Origin: FEB-35 sp050263095
Lineage (GTDB): Bacteria; Desulfobacterota; Deferrimicrobia; Deferrimicrobiales; Deferrimicrobiaceae
Reading direction: 5' to 3'
Assembly (NCBI GenBank): GCA_050263095.1
Contig: JBLNEW010000019.1
Location: 1-64,000, forward strand
DNA length: 64,000 nucleotides
Shown: one piece after another, positions 7,940 to 16,580 of the stretch
Layout of the letters: the number at the start of each line of letters is the position of its first letter
Numbering within the stretch: the stretch's first letter is position 1
The notes under the pieces: model-generated
Databases searched by the model: none
Seen by the model: only the letters and a program-made list of their open reading frames with translations
What the model was told of the DNA's origin: nothing
Made by a program: the position numbers and the translations under genes

Positions 7940-9421
7940 ATGAAACGTATGTGTCTGGCGGCAGCGGCGGCGGCGATGACGGCCGCGATCCTCGCGGCGT
8001 TCGTTCCCTGGAAGGGCGCAGGGGCCGCGGAGAAGGAAGCGGCGAGGGTTGGGGAGCTGAAGCTGGCCTCCACCGAGGGAGACCGCACCTCCGCGGAGAT
8101 AACCGTTTACAACGTGGGTCTCGGGCTGGTCAAGGACCGCAGGAACGTAACGCTGGGACGGGGCGAGAACACGCTGCTGTTCATGGACGTGGCGTCCCAG
8201 GTGATCCCGTCCAGCGTTTCCGTGCGCTCCGTGAAGGAGGGCGATACCGTATCGGTCCTGGAGCAGAACTACGAGTACGACCTCCTCTCTCCCGCGAAGC
8301 TGCTGGAGAAATACGTCGGGAAGACCGTCCGGATCAGGTACCGCAGCCCGTACACGGACCGGGAGGACGAGCGGGAGGCGAAGGTGCTGGCGTACAACGA
8401 CGGCCAGCCCGTGTTGATGATAGATAACGAGGTGACCTTCGGGATCCCGGGCGCCTACATATTCCCCGAAGTCCCCAGGGACCTGATCGCCCGGCCCACC
8501 CTCTCCTGGATGCTCGCCGCGAAGTCGGCCGGGAAACGCGAGCTGGAGGCGCTCTACCTCACCAACGGGATGACGTGGAGGGCGGACTACGTCCTTGTGC
8601 TGGGGGCTGATGAGAGCGGCGCCGACCTGTCGGGGTGGGTGACGCTGGACAACCGAAGCGGAGCGACGTTCCGGAACGCCCGGCTCAAGCTTGTGGCCGG
8701 GGACGTGAACCGCATCCGCGACGATCTCGGCAGGAGAGGGTACCCGGCGGCGGCTAAGGCGGCGGGAATGGCCGAGGGGATCGCCCAGTTCAAGGAGTCC
8801 GAGCTGTTCGAGTACCACCTCTACTCGCTGGAGCGCCCCACCGACGTGAAGAACAACCAGTCGAAACAGGTTGGCCTGCTTGCGGCCGAAGACGTTCCGG
8901 TGAAGAAGGAGTATGTCTTCTACGGCGCCGACTATTACTACCGCGCGCATCATACGGGGGACATCGTCCGGAACCAGAAGGTGCCCGTGTTCCTCCTCCT
9001 CCGAAACGACAAGGCGTCGCGCCTCGGCATGCCGCTCCCGAAGGGGATCGTGCGGGTGTACAAGCGCGACAAGGACGATGCCCTGCAGTTCGTGGGGGAA
9101 AACTCCATCGACCACACTCCGAAGGACGAAAAGGTGCGGCTGATGCTGGGGGACGCCTTCGACGTCGTGGGCGACCGGAAGCAGACGGACTGGAAGGTCG
9201 TTTCGGGGAATACGTTCGAGGCGTCATACGAAATTTCCCTGAGAAACCACAAGAAGGAGGGGATCACGGTCAGGGTGGTGGAGCCGATACCCGGCGACTG
9301 GAAGATCCTGGAGAACAGCCACGCTTACGAGAAAGAGGACTCCCGGACCGCGGTCTTCCCCGTGAAAGTCGAGCCCGACCGGGAGGTCAAGCTCAAGTAC
9401 AGGGTGCGGATCCGCTACTGA
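7940..9421 (+). CDS. DUF4139 domain-containing secreted protein
   Basis: A 493-residue protein with a signal peptide (about residues 1-30, AAAAAAMTAAILAAF core). The body fits DUF4139: ITVYNVGLGLVKDRRNVTLG at the N-terminal domain, YLTNGMTWRADYVL near residue 210, GWVTLDNRSGATFRNARLKLVAGDVN near 235, and the C-terminal YEISLRNHKKEGITVRVVE with a final EVKLKYRVRIRY strand. Function of the family is unknown; an envelope or periplasmic location is inferred. Start ATG 7940 has GGGAGG seven bases upstream. The stop overlaps the acetate kinase stop tail to tail (9415-9421), so no terminator separates the two converging transcripts. Confidence 0.85.
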   Translation: MKRMCLAAAAAAMTAAILAAFVPWKGAGAAEKEAARVGELKLASTEGDRTSAEITVYNVGLGLVKDRRNVTLGRGENTLLFMDVASQVIPSSVSVRSVKEGDTVSVLEQNYEYDLLSPAKLLEKYVGKTVRIRYRSPYTDREDEREAKVLAYNDGQPVLMIDNEVTFGIPGAYIFPEVPRDLIARPTLSWMLAAKSAGKRELEALYLTNGMTWRADYVLVLGADESGADLSGWVTLDNRSGATFRNARLKLVAGDVNRIRDDLGRRGYPAAAKAAGMAEGIAQFKESELFEYHLYSLERPTDVKNNQSKQVGLLAAEDVPVKKEYVFYGADYYYRAHHTGDIVRNQKVPVFLLLRNDKASRLGMPLPKGIVRVYKRDKDDALQFVGENSIDHTPKDEKVRLMLGDAFDVVGDRKQTDWKVVSGNTFEASYEISLRNHKKEGITVRVVEPIPGDWKILENSHAYEKEDSRTAVFPVKVEPDREVKLKYRVRIRY

Positions 9422-10548
9422 CGGCGGGGCGGACCGAGCAGGCGGAGAGCTTCCCGGGCTATATGGAGGTCCTCCCTTGTGTGGATGATGAGGATTCGCC
9501 CGAGGGAATCGGCCGCCGAAAGGTCCGCATCCGGGCGGAAGATCCGGTTGCGCTTGGGATCGAGGCGCAATCCGAGGCAATCAAGCCCCCGGCATGCCTC
9601 CTCTCTCAAGGCGGCAGCGTTCTCCCCCACGCCGGCGGTGAAGATCAAGGCATCCACGCCCCCCAGCGCAACGGCGAGAGCGCCGATGGCGGCGCGGACG
9701 GAGTCGGCGTAGATCGCAAGGGCAAGCCTCGCCCGCTCGTTTCCTGCCTTGGCCGCCTCCTGGACCGCGCGGAAATCGGAGGATATCCCCGACACGCCCA
9801 GCAGGCCGCTGCCCCGCTGGAGTATATCATCCAGGTCCCGCGCGGAGAGCCCCATGCGCTCCATCGCGTAGATCAGGATCCCCGGATCGACCGATCCCGA
9901 GCGGCTCCCCATGACCAGACCTTCCAGCGGGGTGAATCCCATCGTCGTGGCGACCGCCTTTCCCCCCAGGACGGCGGTCGCCGAACATCCGTTCCCCAGG
10001 TGGCAGGTTACGGCGCGAAATCCCGCCGCCGGCCGGCCGAGAAATTCCGCCGCCCGCCCGGCGCAGTAGGCGTGACTGATCCCGTGGAAGCCGTAGCGGC
10101 GGATCCCGCGATCCGCGTACCATTCGTACGGCAGAGGGTATACGTGCCTGTCGGGGGGGATGTCCGCAAAGAAAGCCGTGTCGAAGACGGCGAAGTTGGG
10201 GACGCCCGGAATCGCCCGTTGCGCCGCGCCGATAGCGGAAAGGGCAAAGGGGTTGTGCAGGGGGGCCAGCTCGGAGAGGCGGAAGAGCTCCTCCAAAACC
10301 CCGCCATCGACCTGTACGCTGTCGGCGAAGGCGCGCCCCCCGTGGACGACCCGGTGGCCGACGGCGAAGACCGGATCGTAGGCAACCCGGCTCCCGATCG
10401 CCTCGAGGACCCCGGAGACCGCGTCCTCCATGTCCGGCTTGAGCGCTGGAACCTCGACCGTCCCCTCGGCCGCAAGCTCCGTGGAGCGGCCGGAAAACAG
10501 CGAGAACTTGAGAGTGCTCGATCCCGCGTTAAGGGCGAGGACGCTCAC
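9415..10548 (-). CDS. ackA: Acetate kinase
   Basis: A 377-residue cytoplasmic enzyme interconverting acetyl phosphate plus ADP and acetate plus ATP. Family motifs: LALNAGSSTLKFSLF at the N-terminus, VGHRVVHGG, FDTAFF, YGFHGISH, HLGNGCSATAV, TPLEGLVMGSRSGSVDPG, and FTAGVGENA near the C-terminus. Start is best read as GTG 10548, which overlaps the xfp stop as GTGA with GGAAG eight bases upstream; GTG 10557 is possible but lacks a Shine-Dalgarno. The overlap with phosphoketolase makes a two-gene operon that turns sugar phosphates into acetyl phosphate and then acetate with ATP gain. Confidence 0.95.
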   Translation of the reverse strand: MSVLALNAGSSTLKFSLFSGRSTELAAEGTVEVPALKPDMEDAVSGVLEAIGSRVAYDPVFAVGHRVVHGGRAFADSVQVDGGVLEELFRLSELAPLHNPFALSAIGAAQRAIPGVPNFAVFDTAFFADIPPDRHVYPLPYEWYADRGIRRYGFHGISHAYCAGRAAEFLGRPAAGFRAVTCHLGNGCSATAVLGGKAVATTMGFTPLEGLVMGSRSGSVDPGILIYAMERMGLSARDLDDILQRGSGLLGVSGISSDFRAVQEAAKAGNERARLALAIYADSVRAAIGALAVALGGVDALIFTAGVGENAAALREEACRGLDCLGLRLDPKRNRIFRPDADLSAADSLGRILIIHTREDLHIAREALRLLGPPRRQ

Positions 10549-12905
10549 GGCGTCCACTTCCAGTCGCGGATCCCGGGCATGTCCTCCCCATGCAGGCGGA
10601 TGTACTGCTTGTGCGCCAGCAGCCGGTCCCGGATCTCCTGCTTCGCATAGGCGACATCAGGTCCCAGAGCAGGCACCCGGTCTATCACGTCCCCGGCGAG
10701 GTGGAACCTGTCCAGGTCGTTCAGGACAACCATATCGAAAGGCGTCGTGGTCGTCCCCTCTTCCTTGTAGCCGCGCACGTGCAGGTTCTTGTGGTTCGTC
10801 CTGCGGTAGGTCAGCCGGTGGATGAGCCACGGGTATCCGTGGAAGGCGAAGATGATCGGCCGGTCCCTGGTGAAGATGGCGTCGAACTCCTGGTCGGCCA
10901 GGCCGTGAGGATGCTCGCTCGGGGGCTGGAGGCTCATGAGGTTCACTACGTTGACGACGCGGATCTTAAGTCCGGGCGTCATCCTCCGCAGGAGCGATAC
11001 GGCCGCGAGGGTCTCCAGGGTCGGAACGTCTCCGGCGCACGCCATCACTACGTCGGGCTCGGCTCCCCGGTCGTTGCTTGCCCACTCCCAGATCCCGATC
11101 CCCGCCGTGCAATGGCGGATGGCCGCGTCCATGGACAGCCACTGGGGGGCGGGCTGCTTCCCGGCGACTATGACGTTTACGTAGTCGCGGCTCCTCAGGG
11201 CGTGGTCGGCGACCGACAGGAGAGTGTTTGCATCGGGCGGGAGGTAGACGCGTATGATGTCCGCCTTCTTGTTGACGACGTGGTCGATGAACCCGGGGTC
11301 CTGGTGGCTGAAGCCGTTGTGGTCCTGCCGCCACACGTGGGAGGTGAGTAGGTAGTTCAGCGACGCGATCGGTTGCCGCCACGGGATGTCCCGCGTTACC
11401 TTGAGCCACTTGGCGTGCTGGTTGAACATCGAGTCCACGATGTGGATGAACGCCTCGTAGCAGGAGAAGATCCCGTGCCGGCCCGTGAGAAGATACCCTT
11501 CCAGCCACCCCTGGCACTGGTGCTCGGAGAGCATCTCCATGATCCGTCCGTCGGGGGAGAGCCCCTCGTCCGTGGGAAGCCGGTCGGCGACCCACGCTTT
11601 GTCCGTGGCTTCGAAAACGGCGCCGAGCCTGTTCGAGGCGGTTTCGTCGGGGCCGAAGATCCGGAAGTTCCGGGAATCCGCGTTCATCCTCATCACGTCC
11701 CGGAGGAATGTCCCGAGGACCCGGGTCGCCTCGCCTTCCACCGCTCCCGGAGCGGGAACGTCGACCGCGTATTCCCGGAAGTCGGGAATCCGAAGGTCTC
11801 GCAGGAGGAGTCCACCGTTGGCGTGCGGGTTCGCTCCCATGCGGCGGTCGCCTTCGGGGGCAAGCCCCGCTATCTCGGGGCGCAGGCGGCCGCGCTCGTC
11901 GAAAAGTTCCTCGGGGCGGTAGCTCCTCATCCATTCTTCGAGAAGCATTACATGGTCCGGACGGGCAGCCATCTCGGAGAAGGGGACCTGGTGGGAACGC
12001 CACGTTCCCTCCGAGGGCTTTCCGTCGACCTCTTTCGGGCCGGTCCACCCCTTGGGCGTCCGAAGGACGATCATCGGCCAGCGGGGCCTTGTCGCGTCGC
12101 CCGTGGCGCGCGCTTTTTCCTGGATGCGCCTTATATTCCCGACCGCCTCGTCGAGCGCCGCGGCCATCTCCTGGTGCATGTCCTGCGGTTCCTCCCCTTC
12201 GACGAAGCGGAGCGAGTAGCCGTAGCCGGAAAAGAGTTGCTCCAGTTCCTCGCGGGGGATCCGGGCGAGGATGCAGGGGTTCTGTATCTTGTACCCGTTG
12301 AGATGAAGGATCGGAAGCACGGCGCCGTCGCGCACGGGATTGAGGAACTTGTTCGAATGCCAGCCGGTCGCCAGCGGCCCCGTCTCCGCCTCTCCGTCCC
12401 CGACTATGCAGGCGACGATCAGGCCGGGATTGTCGAAGGCCGCGCCGAAGGAGTGGCTCAAGGAGTATCCGAGCTCGCCACCCTCGTGGATCGATCCCGG
12501 GGTCTCGGGGGCGACGTGGGAGGGGATCCCCCCCGGGAAGGAGAACCGGGTGAACAGGCGTTTCAATCCTTCCTCGTCCCGCGATACGTCCGGGTAGTAT
12601 TCGCTGTAAGTTCCCTCGAGGTACGAATTGGCGACGAGCCCGGGGCCTCCGTGACCGGGCCCGCATACGTAGATCATGTCCAGGCAAGATTCCTTGATGA
12701 CCCTGTTCAAGTGCACGTAAATGAAGTTGAGCCCCGGGGTTGTCCCCCAATGTCCCAGGAGCCTGGGCTTGACGTGCCGCAGCGATAACGGTTCCTTGAG
12801 GAGCGGATTGTCGTAGAGGTAGATCTGGCCGACCGACAGGTAGTTTGCCGCCCGCCACCAGGCATCCATCCGGAGGAGCTGTTCGGGCGCAAGCGGACCC
12901 TTCAT
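10545..12905 (-). CDS. xfp: Phosphoketolase
   Basis: A 786-residue thiamine diphosphate enzyme that splits xylulose 5-phosphate (and in many homologues fructose 6-phosphate) into acetyl phosphate and glyceraldehyde 3-phosphate or erythrose 4-phosphate. Seen: N-terminal YLSVGQIYLYDNPLL, the signature VCGPGHGGPGLVANSYLEG near residue 130, the TPP-binding stretch GDGEAETGPLATGWHSNKF near 190, FGPDETASNRL, and LTSHVWRQDHNGFSHQDPGF in the pyrimidine-binding half. Length matches the family. ATG 12905 is fixed by GGAGG five bases upstream. Substrate preference cannot be read from the sequence. It needs TPP, whose synthesis genes lie at 1879-5455. Confidence 0.96.
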   Translation of the reverse strand: MKGPLAPEQLLRMDAWWRAANYLSVGQIYLYDNPLLKEPLSLRHVKPRLLGHWGTTPGLNFIYVHLNRVIKESCLDMIYVCGPGHGGPGLVANSYLEGTYSEYYPDVSRDEEGLKRLFTRFSFPGGIPSHVAPETPGSIHEGGELGYSLSHSFGAAFDNPGLIVACIVGDGEAETGPLATGWHSNKFLNPVRDGAVLPILHLNGYKIQNPCILARIPREELEQLFSGYGYSLRFVEGEEPQDMHQEMAAALDEAVGNIRRIQEKARATGDATRPRWPMIVLRTPKGWTGPKEVDGKPSEGTWRSHQVPFSEMAARPDHVMLLEEWMRSYRPEELFDERGRLRPEIAGLAPEGDRRMGANPHANGGLLLRDLRIPDFREYAVDVPAPGAVEGEATRVLGTFLRDVMRMNADSRNFRIFGPDETASNRLGAVFEATDKAWVADRLPTDEGLSPDGRIMEMLSEHQCQGWLEGYLLTGRHGIFSCYEAFIHIVDSMFNQHAKWLKVTRDIPWRQPIASLNYLLTSHVWRQDHNGFSHQDPGFIDHVVNKKADIIRVYLPPDANTLLSVADHALRSRDYVNVIVAGKQPAPQWLSMDAAIRHCTAGIGIWEWASNDRGAEPDVVMACAGDVPTLETLAAVSLLRRMTPGLKIRVVNVVNLMSLQPPSEHPHGLADQEFDAIFTRDRPIIFAFHGYPWLIHRLTYRRTNHKNLHVRGYKEEGTTTTPFDMVVLNDLDRFHLAGDVIDRVPALGPDVAYAKQEIRDRLLAHKQYIRLHGEDMPGIRDWKWTP

Positions 12906-12918
12906 ATCAGCCTCCAGT

Positions 12919-12932
12919 CTTAAATTCTTAAG
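12919..12932. promoter_or_regulatory. Inverted repeat CTTAA-ATTC-TTAAG upstream of xfp
   Basis: A 14-base AT-rich inverted repeat with a four-base centre lies 14-27 bases upstream of the xfp ATG, just before its GGAGG, in the 126-base divergent region shared with the GlcG/HbpS-type gene. It could be an operator or a small hairpin in the leader. No partner site was seen. Confidence 0.3.
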
Positions 12933-13031
12933 CCTTTGGGCGAGGAATGCAAGACACGCGGCAACGCGGCCCCGCGCCAAGCCATCAAAGTACCAAAAAC
13001 CTCCGAATCCCGGGGGGAGGAGGGCATTCCG

Positions 13032-13511
13032 ATGAACAGACCGGCGGGCCCGGTTTCCGTTTTATCCGTACTGCTGGCGTTGGCATTCGCGAGCGCAGGG
13101 TTCGCGGAGCCCGTGACGAAAAAGAGCCTCTCGCTTGAGGATGCCAAAAAGGTCGCCGCCTCCGCGGCCGCCGAGGCGAAAAAGAACAAGTGGAACATGG
13201 CGATCGCCCTCCTGGACGACGGGGGGAATCTGCTCTATTTCGAGCGAACGGACGAGACCCAGATCGGAAGCATCGATGTCGCGATCGGCAAAGCCCGCAC
13301 CGCGGCCATGTTCAAAAGGCCGACCAAGGCGCTCGAGGATGCCTTGAACAAAGGTCAGTACGCGATTGCGACCTTCCCGAACAGCGTGCCCAGGGAGGGG
13401 GGGCTGCCGATATATTCGGAAGGCAAGTTCATAGGCGCCATCGGGGTGAGCGGCGGAACATCGGCGGAGGACGCCCAGGTGGCCAAAGCGGGGACCGACG
13501 CCTTGAAATAA
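13032..13511 (+). CDS. Secreted GlcG/HbpS-family protein
   Basis: A 159-residue protein with a signal peptide (about residues 1-25, SVLSVLLALAFASAGFA) followed by a GlcG/HbpS (heme-binding, DUF336) domain: SLEDAKKVAASAAAEAKKN, ALLDDGGNLLYFERTDE, IGKARTAAMFKRPTKALED, and GLPIYSEGKFIGAIGVSGGT. Family members are found in glycolate-utilisation loci or act as extracellular heme-binding sensors; substrate here is unknown. ATG 13032 has GGAGGAGGG upstream. It is divergent from xfp. A putative promoter for the next small ORF overlaps its last codons. Confidence 0.85.
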   Translation: MNRPAGPVSVLSVLLALAFASAGFAEPVTKKSLSLEDAKKVAASAAAEAKKNKWNMAIALLDDGGNLLYFERTDETQIGSIDVAIGKARTAAMFKRPTKALEDALNKGQYAIATFPNSVPREGGLPIYSEGKFIGAIGVSGGTSAEDAQVAKAGTDALK

Positions 13512-13529
13512 GATCGGATCCTATATAAT
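13503..13529 (+). promoter_or_regulatory. Candidate sigma-70 promoter TTGAAA-15-TATAAT
   Basis: TTGAAA (13503-13508) and a perfect TATAAT (13524-13529) are separated by 15 bases, shorter than ideal. The -35 box lies in the final codons of the GlcG/HbpS-type gene. The first downstream ATG is only seven bases after the -10 box, so any transcript for that ORF would be leaderless; the promoter may instead serve the histidine kinase gene. Confidence 0.4.
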
Positions 13530-13535
13530 AAACTT

Positions 13536-13622
13536 ATGACGAGCATCATCAGGAGCCACCTGGATAAGATCGTCGGTTCGGGCCTGGTCCTTCTCCTGTT
13601 CCTGACGTTTTCCCTCTTCTGA
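13536..13622 (+). CDS. Possible 28-residue single-pass membrane peptide
   Basis: An ATG-initiated ORF encodes 28 residues: a charged N-terminal part (RSHLDK) followed by a hydrophobic segment (IVGSGLVLLLFLTFSLF), as expected for a small membrane protein. It directly follows a TATAAT box and has no Shine-Dalgarno. A GC-rich hairpin (GCCGGC, six-base loop, GCCGGC; 13640-13657) lies 17 bases beyond the stop, without a T tract. No homologue is recognised; it may be chance. Confidence 0.3.
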   Translation: MTSIIRSHLDKIVGSGLVLLLFLTFSLF

Positions 13623-13785
13623 ATCACCGAGGAGGCCTGGCCGGCCGTGCAGCCGGCTCACCCGCCCGCAGTCGTCGAAGCCCCGTAGTAATTGAAGCCA
13701 CGGTTTTATCTTCCGGAATTCTCATATGGCGGGAATGGGATTCCCGCCGTATGCTAGCTTGAAACATACGCAAGGAGCGCGACGT

Positions 13786-15852
13786 TTGGGGCAGGCAAGG
13801 AAGAGCGGGAATGTCAACCGCGGCGTCGACCGGCTGGGGAAGCTCAACAGCTGCTTCCTGGATTTCGGCGCCGATCCGCTGGAGAACATCGGCCGGCTCA
13901 CGGCGGTTTGCGGGGAACTGCTGGGAGCGGCCTGCGCCCTGTACAACCGCCTGGACCAGGGGATGCTTTGTTCCCTGGGCCGGTGGAACGCGCCCGCGGA
14001 TTTCAACCCCGTGGACAGGCCCGACGGGCACATATGCTACGACGTGATCCGGCATACGACGGAGGGTGTCCTCGTCATCGGCAACCTTCCGGAAACGCCT
14101 TATGCGCGCACCGATCCCAACGTCCTTCCCTATAAGCTCCGTACCTACATCGGAACGGCGGTAAAGCTCGACGGAGCGAGCGTCGGGTCGCTGTGCGCCG
14201 TGTTCCAGACCGATTATCTTCCGGGCGAGGAGGACAAGCGGGTCCTCCAGGCAATCGCGAAGGCGATCGCGGTGGAGGAAGAGCGCAAACGCGCGACCGA
14301 AGCCCTGCGGGAGAGCAACGAAACGCTGCGCGCCCTCGTACAGGCCTCCCCACTTGCGATCGTCACGTTCGATCCGCGCGGAAACATCCTGTTGTGGAAT
14401 CCGGCCGCCGAACGGATGTTCGGATGGAGGGCGGATGAAGTGTTGGGAAGGCCGCACCCTATCGTCCCGGAGGACAAGAGGGAGGAGTTCCGCGCGTTCC
14501 GCGATATCGCCATGAAGGGAGAGGCGTTCACCGGGGTGGAGGTCCGCAGGCTGAAAAAGGACGGCTCCCCGATCGACATCAGCATCTCCACGGCGCCCCT
14601 TCGCGGGGCGGACGGAACAATATCCAGCATAATGTCAATCATCACCGACGTAACGGAGCGCAAGATCACGGAGGAGGCGCTCCGGAAAAGCGAGGAGCAG
14701 CTCCTGCAGGCGCAGAAGATGGAGGCGGTGGGCAGGCTCGCCGGCGGAATCGCCCACGACTTCAATAACCTTCTGACTGCCGTCACCGGGTACAGCGAGC
14801 TCCTGCTGGGCCGCATAGGCGAGCGCGACCCGATGTGGAAGGAGCTCGAGGAGATCCGCAGGGCCGGTGTCCGGGCGGCCTCGCTCACGCGCCAGCTACT
14901 TGCATTCAGCAGGCGGCAGGTCCTCCAGGTGAAGGTCCTGGATCTGAACGGCGTGGTTTCCGGGCTGGAATCCATGCTGCGCCGCCTGATCGGCGAGGAC
15001 ATCGAGCTGATCGTCGTTGCCGGAGAGGGAGTGGGGCGGGTGAGAGCGGACCGGGGCCAGATCGAGCAGGTCATCATGAACCTCGTCGTCAACGCAAGGG
15101 ACGCGATACGCGATGGAGGCCGCATTGCCATCAGGACGTCCGACGTAGACCTGGACGAGACGGAAGCGGGTAGGATGGGAGCCGCCGCGGGGAGCTACGT
15201 GATGGTTTCGGTCGGCGATAACGGCTCGGGGATGAACGAAGAGGTCAGGCTGCACCTGTTCGAGCCGTTCTTCACCACGAAGGAGGACGGAACGGGGCTG
15301 GGGCTTGCCACCGCGTACGGGATAGTGCGCCAGAGCGGGGGTCACATCCGGGTGGACAGCGAGCCGGGGCGCGGATCGACGTTCGAGGTCTATCTGCCGA
15401 GGGTGGAAGGCAAGCCGGAATCGCTGGAGACGCATGCGGATTACGTCCCCTCCTCCGACGGGAGGGAAACCGTCCTCGTGGTCGAGGACGAGGAGATGGT
15501 GCGTGAGCTTGTCTGCGAGGTCCTGCGCAAGAGCGGCTACACCGTGCTGGAGGCGCAGGACGGGGAAGAGGCGTTGCGGGTATCGGGGGGACACCGCGGG
15601 CCCATACACCTGCTTGTCACCGACATGGTGATGCCCCGTATGCGCGGCAACGACCTCGCCGAACGCCTCGTCCCGCTGCGGCCGGAGATGAAGGTCCTGT
15701 ACATGTCCGGATACACCGGCGGCCAGGTCTTCGGCGCGGGCGGCATGGGAGCGGGACAGGCCTTCATGCAGAAGCCGTTCGGGCCGGCCGTCCTCGCGAA
15801 AACCGTTCGCCGGCTGCTCGACTCCCGCCCCGAGGATGACTCGCCGCGATGA
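13786..15852 (+). CDS. Hybrid sensor histidine kinase (GAF-PAS-HisKA-HATPase-REC)
   Basis: A protein of about 688 residues without transmembrane helices, hence cytoplasmic. Order: GAF-like domain (about 20-165), PAS with PAC (about 185-295), HisKA with phospho-acceptor His about 324 in GGIAHDFNNLL, HATPase_c with NLVVNARDA, GDNGSGM and GTGLGLATAYGI, and a C-terminal receiver domain with acidic pair in VVEDEE, Asp about 613 in VTDMVMP and Lys about 663 in MQKPF. Start is uncertain: TTG 13786 has AAGGAG eight bases upstream and is preferred; ATG 13726 is in frame but has no ribosome site. The stop overlaps rph as ATGA, so the kinase is in an operon with housekeeping genes rph and rdgB. No separate response regulator is adjacent. 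Confidence 0.85.
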   Translation: MGQARKSGNVNRGVDRLGKLNSCFLDFGADPLENIGRLTAVCGELLGAACALYNRLDQGMLCSLGRWNAPADFNPVDRPDGHICYDVIRHTTEGVLVIGNLPETPYARTDPNVLPYKLRTYIGTAVKLDGASVGSLCAVFQTDYLPGEEDKRVLQAIAKAIAVEEERKRATEALRESNETLRALVQASPLAIVTFDPRGNILLWNPAAERMFGWRADEVLGRPHPIVPEDKREEFRAFRDIAMKGEAFTGVEVRRLKKDGSPIDISISTAPLRGADGTISSIMSIITDVTERKITEEALRKSEEQLLQAQKMEAVGRLAGGIAHDFNNLLTAVTGYSELLLGRIGERDPMWKELEEIRRAGVRAASLTRQLLAFSRRQVLQVKVLDLNGVVSGLESMLRRLIGEDIELIVVAGEGVGRVRADRGQIEQVIMNLVVNARDAIRDGGRIAIRTSDVDLDETEAGRMGAAAGSYVMVSVGDNGSGMNEEVRLHLFEPFFTTKEDGTGLGLATAYGIVRQSGGHIRVDSEPGRGSTFEVYLPRVEGKPESLETHADYVPSSDGRETVLVVEDEEMVRELVCEVLRKSGYTVLEAQDGEEALRVSGGHRGPIHLLVTDMVMPRMRGNDLAERLVPLRPEMKVLYMSGYTGGQVFGAGGMGAGQAFMQKPFGPAVLAKTVRRLLDSRPEDDSPR

Positions 15853-16580
15853 AGTTACGCGCGGGCGGCAGGAAAGCAGGCGAGATCCGGGAGATCCGGG
15901 TCGTGCAGGGCGTGCAGAAGCACGCCGAGGGCTCCGTCCTCTTCCAGATGGGCGACACGAAGGTGGTATGCGCCGCGTCGGTGGAGGAGCGCGTCCCCCC
16001 GTTTCTCAAGGGCACAGGGAAGGGATGGGTCACCGCCGAGTACGCGCTGCTGCCGAGGTCCACGAACACGAGGGTCGCGCGCGAAGGGCGGACGGGCAAG
16101 GTCCAGGGCCGCACCTACGAGATCCAGCGGCTGATCGGCCGGGCGTTGCGGGCGGCGCGGGACGGCGAGCGGCGCGGGGAAAGGACGGGCACCAGCGACT
16201 GCGACGTCCTGCAGGCGGACGGCGTGACCCGCACAGTCTTCATCAACGGGGCGTGGATCGCACTTTGGCAGGCGTGCGGCCGGCTGGTCGCGGACGGATC
16301 CATCCCCGGGAATCCCGTGCTGGAGCCGGTCGCGGCGGTCAGCGTCGGGATCGTGGAGGGGCGGGTCTTCGTGGACCTGGATTACGCCGAGGATTCGGCG
16401 GCGCAGGTGGACATGAACGTGGTCATGACGGGCAGCGGTAATCTGATCGAGGTCCAGGGGACAGCCGAGGGCGATCCGTTCACGCGCAGCCAGCTGGACG
16501 GGATGCTGACCGCGGCCATGGCGGCGGGAAGAAGGATACTGCGGATCCAGAAGGGGTGGACGCGGGGAGGTGCCAAATGA
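15849..16580 (+). CDS. rph: Ribonuclease PH
   Basis: A 243-residue phosphorolytic 3'-5' exoribonuclease that trims tRNA 3' ends. Seen: SVLFQMGDTKVVCAASVEE, GWVTAEYALLPRSTNTR, EIQRLIGRALRA, DCDVLQADGVTRTVFINGAW, and VDLDYAEDSAAQVDMNVVM with the catalytic acidic residues. Length is typical. ATG 15849 overlaps the histidine kinase stop by four bases, and its own stop overlaps rdgB by four. The tRNA-Pro gene 46 bases past rdgB is a nearby potential substrate, although that gene encodes its own CCA. Confidence 0.95.
   Translation: MKLRAGGRKAGEIREIRVVQGVQKHAEGSVLFQMGDTKVVCAASVEERVPPFLKGTGKGWVTAEYALLPRSTNTRVAREGRTGKVQGRTYEIQRLIGRALRAARDGERRGERTGTSDCDVLQADGVTRTVFINGAWIALWQACGRLVADGSIPGNPVLEPVAAVSVGIVEGRVFVDLDYAEDSAAQVDMNVVMTGSGNLIEVQGTAEGDPFTRSQLDGMLTAAMAAGRRILRIQKGWTRGGAK

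Noticed and set aside
10966..12858. 630-codon minus-strand open frame inside xfp in another frame
   Set aside because: Phosphoketolase motifs occupy the other frame throughout; this product is Arg/Pro-rich noise.
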